The notes: generated from the sequence alone by a model not told the origin. A DNA stretch of 64,000 nt from Nostoc sp. UHCC 0926 (GCF_028623165.1 NZ_CP117768.1:4154001-4218000); one strand, 5' to 3'. Counted from the first letter of the stretch, positions 16,846 through 27,376 are shown. Numbers and translations: made by a program.

Positions 16846-17271
16846 ATGAACACCAACAACCCTTTGCAGACAATGCAAACAAGTTTCCATACGGCTTTAG
16901 GCGCTGTTAGTGAATTTACTACCCTACTTCAAGAACCCCAAAAATTCACAAATTACCTTGCCCAAATACAACAAAAACCAGATCAATTGTTCCAAGATTT
17001 AGCGGTAAAAGGCAAAAATATGGAACAAGATATGAGTAGTTTTTTCAAAAATTACTTTTTTGGAGGTGGTCACAAATCACCGTACCCCAAATATATAGAA
17101 CGAGCAGATGGACAGGCATTTAATCAACCTACGATATTAAAGGGACAAAAATGTATGGCTTTGTTGTTGAAGGTTCAATGGCGAAGTTACAAGAGGTGTG
17201 TGATAAATATCTCAATGATCCCAATAACGGGGAGATTGAATATCGCCCAGCGACGAACTATCTCATCTTGA
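16846..17271 (+). CDS. N-terminal part of a frameshifted acetoacetate-decarboxylase-like protein
   Basis: The first 100 residues form a helical, phasin-like stretch (QTSFHTALGAVSEFTTLLQEP) and then a segment ending YPKYIERADGQAFNQPTILKG, which is how acetoacetate-decarboxylase-like proteins normally lead into KMYGF. The next ORF (from 17151) starts MYGFVVEG in the -1 frame. The switch point is a run of five A in GGGACAAAAATG. Residues after about 102 here are therefore probably not native. Either one base is missing from the run (mutation or sequencing error), or the two are overlapping coupled genes. Confidence 0.6.
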   Translation: MNTNNPLQTMQTSFHTALGAVSEFTTLLQEPQKFTNYLAQIQQKPDQLFQDLAVKGKNMEQDMSSFFKNYFFGGGHKSPYPKYIERADGQAFNQPTILKGQKCMALLLKVQWRSYKRCVINISMIPITGRLNIAQRRTISS

Positions 17272-18095
17272 CGTTCAACAAGATAGATTCTTTAAGTTCT
17301 ATTTATCCCCCCGACTATGACAAAGGAACTGTGCATGAAGAAGAAGCCATCTTTTGGATGTTAACAGTAGTAGGTAAAAGAGTCGGGCCTTTATTCATTG
17401 CCGAACGTTTAGCTTGGTTCATGCCTTACTTGTACGTGAATAATTGTCCCATCCTAGTTTCTGGTAGAGAAGTCTACGGCTTCTTTAAACAACTTGGCAC
17501 ATTTCAGATTCCTGACTTAAATCAAGAACCGGATTTATTAACTGTAGACACCTTAGTATTTAAAGAGTTTTCTCCGGCAAGTCAATCTCTAGATGCACGC
17601 CTGCTGGAAGTTCAACGCATTAGTACAGGGGATAAACATCAAGCTATCAAAACATGGGACACTTTTGAAGAAGCAACAACAGCGATCGCTAGCTTATTAT
17701 TTAACAATAACGAGATTGCCATTCCTGGCTTACAGTTACCCTTTAATCTCCTCGAATATCTCCTAAACAGAGTCGTCCCTCTGGTTACCCTCAAACAAAT
17801 TCGCGACGTAGAAAATAGCAAAAAAGCCTGCTATCAAGCACTGATTGAATCCCCCATGCAACTACAAACCTTCTATGGCGGAAAACTCTTTGGTTTTAAT
17901 GGTTTTGGCGATCAATTTCAATTAAAAATCAATAATTTTGCTAGCCAACCAATCGTTCAAGACTTAGGACTAGACAAAGGTTATCCCGCAGGTAGCGAAT
18001 CAATAAATATCCCCGTAAAGCTTGGTTTCGTCTTGCATTTCGACTTCACCCTCAAAGATGGAAAAACCGTTTGGCAAGCACCACAGAAAAATTAG
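17151..18095 (+). CDS. Acetoacetate decarboxylase-like protein (main part)
   Basis: The 314-residue frame starts MYGFVVEGSMAKLQEVCDKYL and continues with YRPATNYLILTFNKID and EEEAIFWMLTVVGKRVGPL. The C-terminal part includes LKQIRDVENSKKACYQALIE, which contains a plausible Schiff-base lysine pair. ADC-like enzymes decarboxylate beta-keto acids or catalyse related Schiff-base chemistry; the real substrate is unknown. The start lies inside the preceding ORF with no ribosome binding site, which supports the view that the true gene starts at 16846 and is split by a frameshift. The FAD oxidoreductase gene follows about 100 bp later. Confidence 0.75.
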   Translation: MYGFVVEGSMAKLQEVCDKYLNDPNNGEIEYRPATNYLILTFNKIDSLSSIYPPDYDKGTVHEEEAIFWMLTVVGKRVGPLFIAERLAWFMPYLYVNNCPILVSGREVYGFFKQLGTFQIPDLNQEPDLLTVDTLVFKEFSPASQSLDARLLEVQRISTGDKHQAIKTWDTFEEATTAIASLLFNNNEIAIPGLQLPFNLLEYLLNRVVPLVTLKQIRDVENSKKACYQALIESPMQLQTFYGGKLFGFNGFGDQFQLKINNFASQPIVQDLGLDKGYPAGSESINIPVKLGFVLHFDFTLKDGKTVWQAPQKN

Positions 18096-18198
18096 TGAGT
18101 ACTGTTAGCGGATAGCTAAAGTTTAGCCCGTACTGAGTAAATTATCTCTCCTGCCTTTTGCTTCCTTCTTTACCCTTACTACGCAAAGGAAAACAAAT

Positions 18199-20508
18199 AT
18201 GTCTGAAACCTTTAAGCCAAAAAAGATCGCTATCTTAGGCGGTGGAATGGCATCATTAACCACCGCCTATGAATTAACCAGTCAACCAGGGTGGGATAGT
18301 CTCTACGACATTACTATTTATCAAACAGGTTGGCGTTTAGGTGGTAAATGTGCAACTGGACGCAATATCAAACCCCATGCACCTGATTATCAACCAGACT
18401 ACCGCATCGAAGAACATGGACTGCACATTTTTTTTGGATTCTACGAAAATGCCTTTCGTCTACTCAAGCAATGCTATGACGAACTTGGTGGCAACGGGCC
18501 TTTCAGCACCATAGAAGACGCATTCAAACCCCACAGTTTCATCGTCTTAGAAGAATACATCAATCAAAATTGGGTAACTCTGCCTTTTAACTTCCCTACC
18601 AATTCTCTAGTTCCTTGGGAAGGTGGCGGTATTTCTTCTCTTTGGGAATATATTTGCACCACCATCAAATTCGTCATTCAGACTTACGCAGAAATTGAGA
18701 ATTACGACCAGTTCCATCTTTACAAAAATTCCTCAGCACCTCTTGCCAAACAAATAGCATTAGGCAAAGAGGTAATGGAATTTTTATCAGATAGTAGTCT
18801 CTTCCAATTTCCTAGCCAGTTGATTCAGTTATTTTTCCAAGAACCTAGTTTTTGGGGAAAATGGCTTAACAATATCAACCAATACATTGGCGATATCTTC
18901 CAAGACCTAGACTTGAATTCTGAAGGAATGTTCTTAAAACTTGCCTACAACCTAGCTCAATCACTGCCTGAAAATACCAAAATTCAAAGACGTGAACATC
19001 AGCAGTTAATTATTAAGCTAATAGACCGTTTTAAAGAACATTTGATCCCTCAGATAGAATCTAAAAGTGGGCAAAATCCTGACATCTTTTGGCGTTTAAC
19101 ACTCATCGACCTAGCATTAGCAAACATCCGGGGTTTATTTGTAGATGAGGTAATTCATTTTCGTTCCCTAGACAGTTTAGATGAGTACAACTATACAGAC
19201 TGGCTACGAAAACACGGAGCTAGGGAATCAAGTGTTAAATCAGCATTTATTCGTGTCTTATACGATTTAGTGTATGGTTTTCCAGAAGGCAATACCAATG
19301 AACCGCAACTAGCAGCAGGAACAGCTATCCGTATCCTCACCACTATGTTGTTCAAATACAATGGCGCAATCATGTGGAAAATGCAATCAGGGATGGCGGA
19401 GGTAGTGATCACTCCACTATATGAGGTGCTAAAGCGTCGTGGTGTAAAATTTAAGTTCTTCCATGTTGCCAAGCAGTTGCACTTGGATAAAGATCAGCAA
19501 TCAATTGCAAGTATCACTTTCGCCCGCCAAGTAAATTTAAAAAACCCAGAGCAAGAATATCAACCACTCATCAAAGTTAAAGACATTCGTTGCTGGCCTA
19601 GTGAACCTCTTTATAATCAGATTGTCGATGAAGAAGCCCAAAAACTCCAAGACCAAGAAATTGACCTTGAGTCATATTGGACACCTTGGCAGAATGTAGA
19701 CAAAATTACCCTCACCAAAGGCGATGATTTCGATATTGTGTTGCTGGGAATTTCTATAGCCGCCTTACCCTCTATTTGCGGTGAATTGCTCCATGCCAAA
19801 AAAAATCCAGTGCATCAAAAATGGCACGATATGTTAACTCAAGTTAAGACAGTAACTACTCAAGGCGGACAAATATGGCTTAAGCCTACCTTACAGCAAT
19901 TGGGATGGCAACAATCTAGTCACGTGCTAGGAGCTTATATTGAACCACTTGATGTTTATGCAGATATGAGCGAGTTAATAGTACGAGAAAATTGGCCTTC
20001 TAAGCACTATCCTTACACTGTAGCTTATTTTACCGGCGTAATTGCAGATCCAGGTATTCCTCCCCACACAGAATATGATTTTCCAGCTAAAGCCCAAAAA
20101 AAAGTAGAACAACAAGCAATTCACTTCCTCAACAATTACATCGGACACCTTTGGGCTAATCCTACTCACCCCAAAAATCCCCAAGGTTTGAATTGGAATT
20201 TACTAGTAGATTTTCAAAACCGTCAGGGAGTAGAACGCTTTAAAGCTCAATACTGGCGAATTAACATTAACCCATCAGAACGCTATGTACTTTCTGTACC
20301 TGGAAGTACCAAGTATCGACTCAAAACTGATGAATCTGGGTTTGATAACCTTTACCTAACTGGCGACTGGATTAACAACGGTTACAATTCTGGTTGCGTG
20401 GAAGCTACAGTAATGTCTGCAATGCAAGCAACACGAGCTATTCTACACCAATGCTTCCATATAAAATACACCAAAAAAATTATTGGTGAGTGGGATTCTT
20501 GGTTATAA
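18199..20508 (+). CDS. FAD-dependent amine-oxidase-like/desaturase-like oxidoreductase
   Basis: The N-terminus has the dinucleotide-binding motif KIAILGGGMASLTTAYEL, followed by YQTGWRLGGKCATGRN, typical of phytoene desaturase/amine oxidase flavoproteins. The C-terminus has the matching FAD contact FDNLYLTGDWINNGYNSGCVE. At 769 aa it is longer than carotenoid desaturases, with an inserted middle region (about 150-370). The ribosome binding site AAAGGAAA precedes the ATG. Pairing with an acetoacetate-decarboxylase-like gene suggests a small two-step pathway on a lipid or polyketide-like substrate, but this is inference. Confidence 0.8.
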   Translation: MSETFKPKKIAILGGGMASLTTAYELTSQPGWDSLYDITIYQTGWRLGGKCATGRNIKPHAPDYQPDYRIEEHGLHIFFGFYENAFRLLKQCYDELGGNGPFSTIEDAFKPHSFIVLEEYINQNWVTLPFNFPTNSLVPWEGGGISSLWEYICTTIKFVIQTYAEIENYDQFHLYKNSSAPLAKQIALGKEVMEFLSDSSLFQFPSQLIQLFFQEPSFWGKWLNNINQYIGDIFQDLDLNSEGMFLKLAYNLAQSLPENTKIQRREHQQLIIKLIDRFKEHLIPQIESKSGQNPDIFWRLTLIDLALANIRGLFVDEVIHFRSLDSLDEYNYTDWLRKHGARESSVKSAFIRVLYDLVYGFPEGNTNEPQLAAGTAIRILTTMLFKYNGAIMWKMQSGMAEVVITPLYEVLKRRGVKFKFFHVAKQLHLDKDQQSIASITFARQVNLKNPEQEYQPLIKVKDIRCWPSEPLYNQIVDEEAQKLQDQEIDLESYWTPWQNVDKITLTKGDDFDIVLLGISIAALPSICGELLHAKKNPVHQKWHDMLTQVKTVTTQGGQIWLKPTLQQLGWQQSSHVLGAYIEPLDVYADMSELIVRENWPSKHYPYTVAYFTGVIADPGIPPHTEYDFPAKAQKKVEQQAIHFLNNYIGHLWANPTHPKNPQGLNWNLLVDFQNRQGVERFKAQYWRININPSERYVLSVPGSTKYRLKTDESGFDNLYLTGDWINNGYNSGCVEATVMSAMQATRAILHQCFHIKYTKKIIGEWDSWL

Positions 20509-20711
20509 AGGTATATTCAAATTAATGAAGTGCATTTTGACAAACTCAACAAAAATTAGGATTATTTAGGTTGCCAAAACCTAGATTATTTGGTGGTTCT
20601 ATACATTTTTAAAGTTTATTCTCTACCGACTTTAAAAATATATTTCTTATATAAAGAATAGGATCATCATTTATCCAATTTGAAAAATTGCTTCAATTAT
20701 TAATATAACAA

Positions 20712-23700
20712 ATGATTACATTATCTAATTACCAAATTATAGAATTAATTTATGAAGGAACCAAAACTACTGTTTATCGAGCCAGTAGAAATAAAGATAG
20801 TAAACTAGTAGTTATTAAACTTTTAAAAACAGAATACCCTGATCTAAAAGATATAGCGGCATTCAAACATGAATATGAACTGCTCAAAAATTTAAATATC
20901 CCAGGAGTTATTAAAGCTCATAGCCTAGAAAAATACAACAATGGTTTTGCCATTGTGTTAGAAAATTTTGATGGTACTTCTCTCTCCAAAATTATCCAGG
21001 CAGAAAAAATAGAGTTACTTGATTTTCTCAATATAGGCATTCAAATTACCCAAGCTTTAGGTGAATTACACCAAAATTATATTATTCATAAAGATATTAA
21101 ACCACATAATATTATTGTTAATTTAGAAACTCATCAAGTTAAAATTATTGATTTTTCTATCTCATCACTGCTTTTTCAAGAAAAACCCAAACTCAGTAAT
21201 CCTGATTTGCTTGAAGGAACTCTAGCCTATATGTCTCCACAGCAAACAGGAAGAATGAACCGAACAGTTGATTACCGTACAGACTTCTATTCGTTGGGTG
21301 TAACTTTTTATGAAATGCTCACAGGTCAGTTACCGTTTCAAGTAATTGATCCAATGGAGTTAGTTCATTGTCATATTGCCAAACAACCTACAACAGTAGA
21401 TCAGTTAATCCCAGAAATCCCTCAAGTAATTTCTGCAATTATTATGAAATTACTCAGCAAAACTGCTGAGGAAAGATATCAAAGTGCTTTTGGGATTAAA
21501 GCTGATTTAGAAAACTGTCTCAATCAGTTAGAGCAAACTAATTCTATAATCGAATTTTCTATTGGTCAGCAGGATCAGTCTAGCCAACTACAAATTCCCG
21601 AAAAGTTGTATGGACGAGAAGCAGAAATAGATATCTTAATGACTACTTTTGAAAAAATTAATCAAGGAAATAAAGAATTAATATTAGTTGCGGGTTATTC
21701 GGGGATTGGTAAATCAGCATTAGTGAATGAAATCCATAAACCTGTTATTAAAAACAGAGGCTATTTTATTGCTGGTAAATTTGAGCAATTTCAGCGCAAT
21801 ATTCCTTATGGTTCCCTGATTCAAGCATTTCAAGAGTTAATGCAGCAATTACTGACAGAAAGTGAAGTACAACTAGCAACTTGGAAAGTAAAACTTTTAG
21901 AGGCTCTAGTTCCAAATGCTCAAATTATTATTGATGTTATTCCTGAACTAGAACTCATTATCGGTAAACAACCAGAAGTACCACAACTAGCTTCGGCAGA
22001 AGCACAAAATCGCTTTAACTTGGTTTTTAAAAAGTTTATCAATTTGTTTGCTCAAAAAGAGCATCCATTAGTTGTATTTTTAGATGATTTACAATGGACA
22101 GATTTAGCTTCATTAAAATTAATTCAGTTATTAGCTACAGATACTGACATTCAATATTTATTGATAATCGGAGCTTATCGAGATAATGAAGTTGATATTA
22201 GTCATCCGTTAATGTTAGTTTTACAGGAAATTGAAAAAAATAGTTGCTCTGTCAAGATTATTCATTGTCAAAATCTAAAAATTGCTGATGTTTCTCAATT
22301 AGTTAGCGACACTCTAAAATCTAGTTTAGAGAACTCTAAAGAATTAGCAAAATTAATTTTCAATAAAACTGCTGGCAATCCGTTTTTTATCAATCAATTA
22401 ATCAAATTTATTCATCAAGAAAATCTACTTTATTTTAACTTTGTTACTGGTCAATGGCAATGGGAAATTCAGCACATTCAGATACTAGAAATTACTGATA
22501 ATGTTGTTGAACTAATGATAGGTAAAATTCAAAAACTCAAAAACACTACACAAAATATTTTAAAAATAGCTGCCTGTATTGGCAATCGATTTAATTTAAA
22601 TATACTCTCTTGTGTTAACGAAAAATCTGATAATGACACAGCATTAGATATTTGGGAAGCACTACAAGCTGGTTTAGTTATACCTTTAAGTGATAGCTAT
22701 AAACTACCACAGCTATTAGATAATGTTGATATTTTTGTAATTGATTATAAGTTTCTTCATGATCGTGTGCAACAAGCAGCTTATGCGTTGATACCCGATG
22801 AGCAGAAAAAGGAGATTCACTTAAAGATTGGTAGGCTGCTATTAAAGAATATTGACGAAAGTTTACTCGAAGAAAAAATCTTCGATATTGTTAACCAATT
22901 AAATATTGGTACTGAACTAATTAATTCTCCAAAAGAAAGATATAAACTAGCTGAGTTAAATCTTATTGCTGGACATAAAGCTAAGGATTCTGCTGCTTAC
23001 GAATCTGCTGTAAAGTTTCTTAGAAAAGGTCTAAATTTACTTGCAGTTTATTGTTGGCAAAATCATTATGAATTAACTCTTGATCTTCATGTAGAAACAG
23101 TAGAAGCAGAATATTTAAATATAAATTTTGAGCAAGCGGAAGCATTATTTATTAGTGTTATAAGTAACAGTAAAACTATTCTTGATGCTGTTAAAGTATA
23201 TGAGAAAAAGATTCAGTTTTATGTGGCTCAGAATCGAATGCGAGAAGCATTAGATTTAGATTTGCAAGTGTTAGAGATGCTGGGAGTTTCTTTGTCTCAA
23301 ACCCCACCAGCAGAGTTAACAATTGAAGAATTAGTCAATCTACCAGAAATGACTGATGCTCATAAGTTAGCTGCAATGAGGATACTAATGACAGCCATGC
23401 CTCCCGCTTATTTAGCAGATCCTCCACTTTTACCACTGATTGCTTTTACGATGGTTAATTTATGTGTACAGTATGGCAATTCATCTTTTGCAGCTTATGC
23501 TTATGGTTTTTATGGGCTAATTTTATGTGGGCCTCTTAAAGATATTGAATCAGGATATCGATTTGGTAAATTATCTTTACAGATTTTAGAGCAATTCAAC
23601 GCTAGAGAAATTAAATCTAAAGTTTACGCCTTATTTAATATTTTTGTTAGACATTGGAAAGAACATATTCAAGCAACTATAGAACCTTTAGAAGATGGTG

Positions 23701-26054
23701 TTCAAAGTGGTTTAGATACAGGGGATATTGAGTACGTGGGTTACAATGGCTTATTAGTTTGTTGGCATCCTTTATGGGCTGGGGAAAATTTAAATATTCT
23801 TGAAAAAAAACTAGAACAATATATTAATTTAGCACATAAAATACAGCAAGAGCATTTTACCGTTTGTTTGCTTATCTTAAAACAGATGGTAATTGAACTA
23901 GTTCAAGGACTGGATAATAAATCTTACTTAGAAGGTGAGAGTTTTAATGAATCAGTAATGCAGAGAATGGCAGGAAATATTACAGCCATCTTTTATGCTT
24001 ATCTTGCCAAAAGTATTTTAAGTTATTTATTTAAAGATTATGGTCAGTCTGTTAAAAATGCTCAATTAGCACAACAGTATGAAGTTGCAGCTAGTGGAAC
24101 TGCTTATCTACCTCAATATAAGTTTTATTATTCTCTAGCATTGTTGGCTTTATGTTTAAATACTACTTCCCAAACAGATATAAAAACTGTTATGGAGAAA
24201 GTGGAAGACAATCAAAAACAATTAAAAGAATGGGCGACTCATGCACCTGTAAATAATCAGCATAAATATGAACTAGTAGAAGCAGAAAAAGCACGATTTT
24301 TAGGACAAGCATTAGTAGCGATGGAACACTATGAGCGTGCAATTCAAGGCGCTCATAATTCTGGATATATTCATGAAAAGGCGCTAGCTTATGAATGTGC
24401 AGCAGAATTTTATCTCAGTCTAGGAAGAAATGAATTTGCTTCGCTATACATGACAAAGGCACATTATGGTTATCGTCGTTGGGGAGCAGGTGCTAAATTT
24501 AAGGATTTGGAATTAAAATACCCAGAATTAATTGCTAAATTTTCCACTCATTCTCAAGTAGAGTTTACCAGTAATACTATTACTACTTCCACTGCCAATG
24601 AAAAGTCAAGTGGACTAGATTTTATCACAGTTATTAAAGCATCACAAGCTTTATCAGAAGTAATTTTATTGGAAAATTTGCTAGAAAAATTAATGGAAAT
24701 TGTGATTGAGAATGCTGGCGCTCAGACTGGTATTTTGCTTTTAGAAAAAGGAGGAAGATTATTTATTGAAGCTCAAGCAAGTGTAGAACAATATGATTTA
24801 ACTGTTGGTCAATCAATCCCGTTAGAAAATAATCATCAACTACCTATATCTGTAATTAATTATGTCACAAGAACCAAAAAAGATGTGGTTTTATCCGATG
24901 CGGCTAACGAAGGAAGTTTTACGATAGATCCGTATATTATTGACCATCAAATTAAATCGCTCATGTGTACTTCTATCGTTAATCAAGGCAAATTAATTGG
25001 TTTACTTTATTTAGAAAACAATTTAACAGTGGGAGCATTTACCTCGGATAGAATACGAATATTAAAAATCCTGTTTTCACAAGCAGCTATTTCTTTAGAG
25101 AATGCCCGACTCTACGCAAACTTAGAAGAGAAGATACAGGAAAGAACTAGGGAATTAAATGAAAATAATGTGCGATTAAAGCAAACACTACACGAATTAA
25201 AAATAACTCAAAGCCAGCTTATTCAGACAGAAAAAATGTCCAGTCTTGGGCAAATGATTGCTGGTATTGCTCATGAAATTAATAACCCTGTAAGTTTTAT
25301 TCATGGCAACCTAGATCACATTGACGATTACACACAAGGTTTACTTAATTTAATTAATATTTATCAAAATTTCTATCCTGATGTTGCACCAGAAATTGAA
25401 AATTTTTTAGATGATTTTGATGTTGATTTTATTAAAGAAGATATACCTAAAATTTTATCTTCTATGAGAATTGGTACGCAACGTATTGAGGAGATTGTGC
25501 TGACATTGCGTAATTTCTCTCGGTTAGATGAGGCTGACATAAAAACTGTTAACATACATCAGGGAATTGAGAGTACCTTATTAATTTTGCAAAGCCGTCT
25601 CCAAGTCAAACCAGGTAAGCCTGCAATTGAGATTCTCAAAAATTACGGTGATTTGCCAAAAGTTGAATGTTATGCTAGACAACTAAATCAGGTATTTATG
25701 AATATTCTGAATAATGCGATTGATGCTTTGGAAAAGCTAAATCAGGAAATAAAAGCAGAGGAGATTAAGAGTAATTCTAGCGCGATCGCTATTCGTACCC
25801 AAATAGTCAATCCTGATTTAGTCGCCATTTCCATTAAAGATAATGGGGTAGGTATGAGTGATAGTGTTAGACAAAAAATATTTGATCCTTTTTTCACTAC
25901 TAAACCTGTAGGACAAGGTACTGGTTTAGGATTATCAATCACTTATCAAATCGTAGTAGACAAACATCACGGTACAATAGAGTGTATTTCTGCACCTGGA
26001 CAGGGCGCAGAGTTTATCATTCAAATTCCCTGTTGCCAAAAGCGGGTAATCTAG
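20712..26054 (+). CDS. Giant Ser/Thr kinase-AAA-GAF-histidine kinase hybrid (HstK-like)
   Basis: At 1780 aa, the domain order is: Ser/Thr kinase-like (about 5-270), with lysine in VVIKLLK and catalytic-loop HKDIKPHN near 125; a PknK-type AAA ATPase (about 295-500) with Walker A GYSGIGKSAL; and a long helical TPR-like region (about 640-1270). GAF (about 1300-1450), a coiled coil, and a histidine kinase follow, with His1521 in AGIAHEINNP and an ATPase ending DNGVGM...FDPFFTTKPVGQGTGLGLSI. The DFG position reads DFS. This architecture is typical of Nostoc-group hybrid kinases; the signal sensed is unknown. No response regulator gene is adjacent. Confidence 0.9.
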   Translation: MITLSNYQIIELIYEGTKTTVYRASRNKDSKLVVIKLLKTEYPDLKDIAAFKHEYELLKNLNIPGVIKAHSLEKYNNGFAIVLENFDGTSLSKIIQAEKIELLDFLNIGIQITQALGELHQNYIIHKDIKPHNIIVNLETHQVKIIDFSISSLLFQEKPKLSNPDLLEGTLAYMSPQQTGRMNRTVDYRTDFYSLGVTFYEMLTGQLPFQVIDPMELVHCHIAKQPTTVDQLIPEIPQVISAIIMKLLSKTAEERYQSAFGIKADLENCLNQLEQTNSIIEFSIGQQDQSSQLQIPEKLYGREAEIDILMTTFEKINQGNKELILVAGYSGIGKSALVNEIHKPVIKNRGYFIAGKFEQFQRNIPYGSLIQAFQELMQQLLTESEVQLATWKVKLLEALVPNAQIIIDVIPELELIIGKQPEVPQLASAEAQNRFNLVFKKFINLFAQKEHPLVVFLDDLQWTDLASLKLIQLLATDTDIQYLLIIGAYRDNEVDISHPLMLVLQEIEKNSCSVKIIHCQNLKIADVSQLVSDTLKSSLENSKELAKLIFNKTAGNPFFINQLIKFIHQENLLYFNFVTGQWQWEIQHIQILEITDNVVELMIGKIQKLKNTTQNILKIAACIGNRFNLNILSCVNEKSDNDTALDIWEALQAGLVIPLSDSYKLPQLLDNVDIFVIDYKFLHDRVQQAAYALIPDEQKKEIHLKIGRLLLKNIDESLLEEKIFDIVNQLNIGTELINSPKERYKLAELNLIAGHKAKDSAAYESAVKFLRKGLNLLAVYCWQNHYELTLDLHVETVEAEYLNINFEQAEALFISVISNSKTILDAVKVYEKKIQFYVAQNRMREALDLDLQVLEMLGVSLSQTPPAELTIEELVNLPEMTDAHKLAAMRILMTAMPPAYLADPPLLPLIAFTMVNLCVQYGNSSFAAYAYGFYGLILCGPLKDIESGYRFGKLSLQILEQFNAREIKSKVYALFNIFVRHWKEHIQATIEPLEDGVQSGLDTGDIEYVGYNGLLVCWHPLWAGENLNILEKKLEQYINLAHKIQQEHFTVCLLILKQMVIELVQGLDNKSYLEGESFNESVMQRMAGNITAIFYAYLAKSILSYLFKDYGQSVKNAQLAQQYEVAASGTAYLPQYKFYYSLALLALCLNTTSQTDIKTVMEKVEDNQKQLKEWATHAPVNNQHKYELVEAEKARFLGQALVAMEHYERAIQGAHNSGYIHEKALAYECAAEFYLSLGRNEFASLYMTKAHYGYRRWGAGAKFKDLELKYPELIAKFSTHSQVEFTSNTITTSTANEKSSGLDFITVIKASQALSEVILLENLLEKLMEIVIENAGAQTGILLLEKGGRLFIEAQASVEQYDLTVGQSIPLENNHQLPISVINYVTRTKKDVVLSDAANEGSFTIDPYIIDHQIKSLMCTSIVNQGKLIGLLYLENNLTVGAFTSDRIRILKILFSQAAISLENARLYANLEEKIQERTRELNENNVRLKQTLHELKITQSQLIQTEKMSSLGQMIAGIAHEINNPVSFIHGNLDHIDDYTQGLLNLINIYQNFYPDVAPEIENFLDDFDVDFIKEDIPKILSSMRIGTQRIEEIVLTLRNFSRLDEADIKTVNIHQGIESTLLILQSRLQVKPGKPAIEILKNYGDLPKVECYARQLNQVFMNILNNAIDALEKLNQEIKAEEIKSNSSAIAIRTQIVNPDLVAISIKDNGVGMSDSVRQKIFDPFFTTKPVGQGTGLGLSITYQIVVDKHHGTIECISAPGQGAEFIIQIPCCQKRVI

Positions 26055-26190
26055 CATAAGATGTGTCAACCAAAAATCTATGCACAGATTAATATTTCCA
26101 GGTTATGACCATTTAGATCGTAAAAATAGAAACCACGCTCTCCTTTCTGGGTTAATAGACACTTCATAAATTGGGCAGTGCACACTCGGT

Positions 26191-27168
26191 TCAATACAAT
26201 CCTACAGAAAACAATTTACCAACTTGCGCCAAATCTATATTTCCACCGCTGATGATCACACCAACCCTCGCCTCTGGTGCTGTCACCACACCTTCGAGTA
26301 AGGCTGCTGCTGCGAGTACTCCGGTGGGTTCAACGACAATTTTCAGACGTTCCCACAAGAAGAACATGGTGCGAAGAATCGCTTCTTCAGATACCGTCAC
26401 CATATCATCGACGTAACGCAGCACTAAGGGGAAAGTAATTCGACCAAGGCTAGGAGTCCGGGCACCATCAGCGATGGTATCAGGATTGTTGACAGTTTGC
26501 AGCGTTTTGGTGTGAAAAGAGCGGGTAGCATCGTCGGCAAGTGCTGGTTCTACCCCGATTACTTTACAATTGGGTAACAATGCTTTGGCTGCGATCGCAC
26601 AACCGGAAAGTAATCCGCCACCGCCACAACAAACTAATAGTAAGTCCAATTGACCAACTTCTTGGATCAGTTCTAAAGCAGTTGTCCCCTGTCCGGCGAC
26701 TACATGGGGATGATCGTAAGGGGGAATGAGTGTCAAAGAGCGCTCCTGTGCTAGATTTTGGGCTAATTCTTCCCGGTTTGTGGCTTGGCGATTGTACAAA
26801 ATTACCTCTGCACCATAGCCACGAGTCGCAGTTTGCTTAACAGCGGGAGCATCATCAGGCATGACAATGGTGGTGGGAATATTTAGTAATTGTCCAGCTA
26901 AGGCGATCGCTTGGGCATGATTTCCCGATGAATAGGTGAGAACGCCTGTTTGTTTTTGTGCTACCGATAGTTGGGCTAGGGCATTGTACGCCCCTCTAAA
27001 TTTAAATGCTCCGGTGCGTTGAAAGTTTTCGCACTTAAAGAACACTTGACTATTGGTGCGATCGTTAACAATTCTAGAAGTCAGCACAGGCGTGCGGTGG
27101 GCAATCCCCAAAATCCGCTCTTGTGCTGCTTGTACGTCAGTTATAGCAACGGAATTATGCTGTGGCAT
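26191..27168 (-). CDS. PLP-dependent threonine/hydroxyaspartate ammonia-lyase family
   Basis: A fold-type II PLP enzyme of 325 aa. The Schiff-base lysine lies in RTGAFKFRGA, the cofactor phosphate loop is LLLVCCGGGGLLSG, and SSGNHAQAIALA is the substrate loop. No C-terminal ACT regulatory domain is present. This places it with the short threonine dehydratase/serine racemase/threo-3-hydroxyaspartate ammonia-lyase group rather than biosynthetic IlvA. It would deaminate a beta-hydroxy amino acid to the keto acid and ammonia. Confidence 0.85.
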   Translation of the reverse strand: MPQHNSVAITDVQAAQERILGIAHRTPVLTSRIVNDRTNSQVFFKCENFQRTGAFKFRGAYNALAQLSVAQKQTGVLTYSSGNHAQAIALAGQLLNIPTTIVMPDDAPAVKQTATRGYGAEVILYNRQATNREELAQNLAQERSLTLIPPYDHPHVVAGQGTTALELIQEVGQLDLLLVCCGGGGLLSGCAIAAKALLPNCKVIGVEPALADDATRSFHTKTLQTVNNPDTIADGARTPSLGRITFPLVLRYVDDMVTVSEEAILRTMFFLWERLKIVVEPTGVLAAAALLEGVVTAPEARVGVIISGGNIDLAQVGKLFSVGLY

Positions 27169-27376
27169 TGATGACGATATGAAATATTCTTGCTCTTGTT
27201 TATATGGATACAGATTTTTATATTTGCGCTTAATATGCTGGATTGAAACATACTCATTTCAGGTGGATAGCATCATTCTTTGTCACCATAAAAATAGCTA
27301 CAGTAAATATTATATATTGCTGTAGCTACTTTTATAAAAGTTAAATTAATTAACTCAAGTTAGTCATTTTTGTAAC

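Noticed and set aside
17140..17160. Classical -1 programmed frameshift site
   Set aside because: The A run gives only one tRNA the chance to re-pair (CAA does not re-pair to ACA), so it is not an X XXY YYZ heptamer; plain mutation or sequencing error is likelier.
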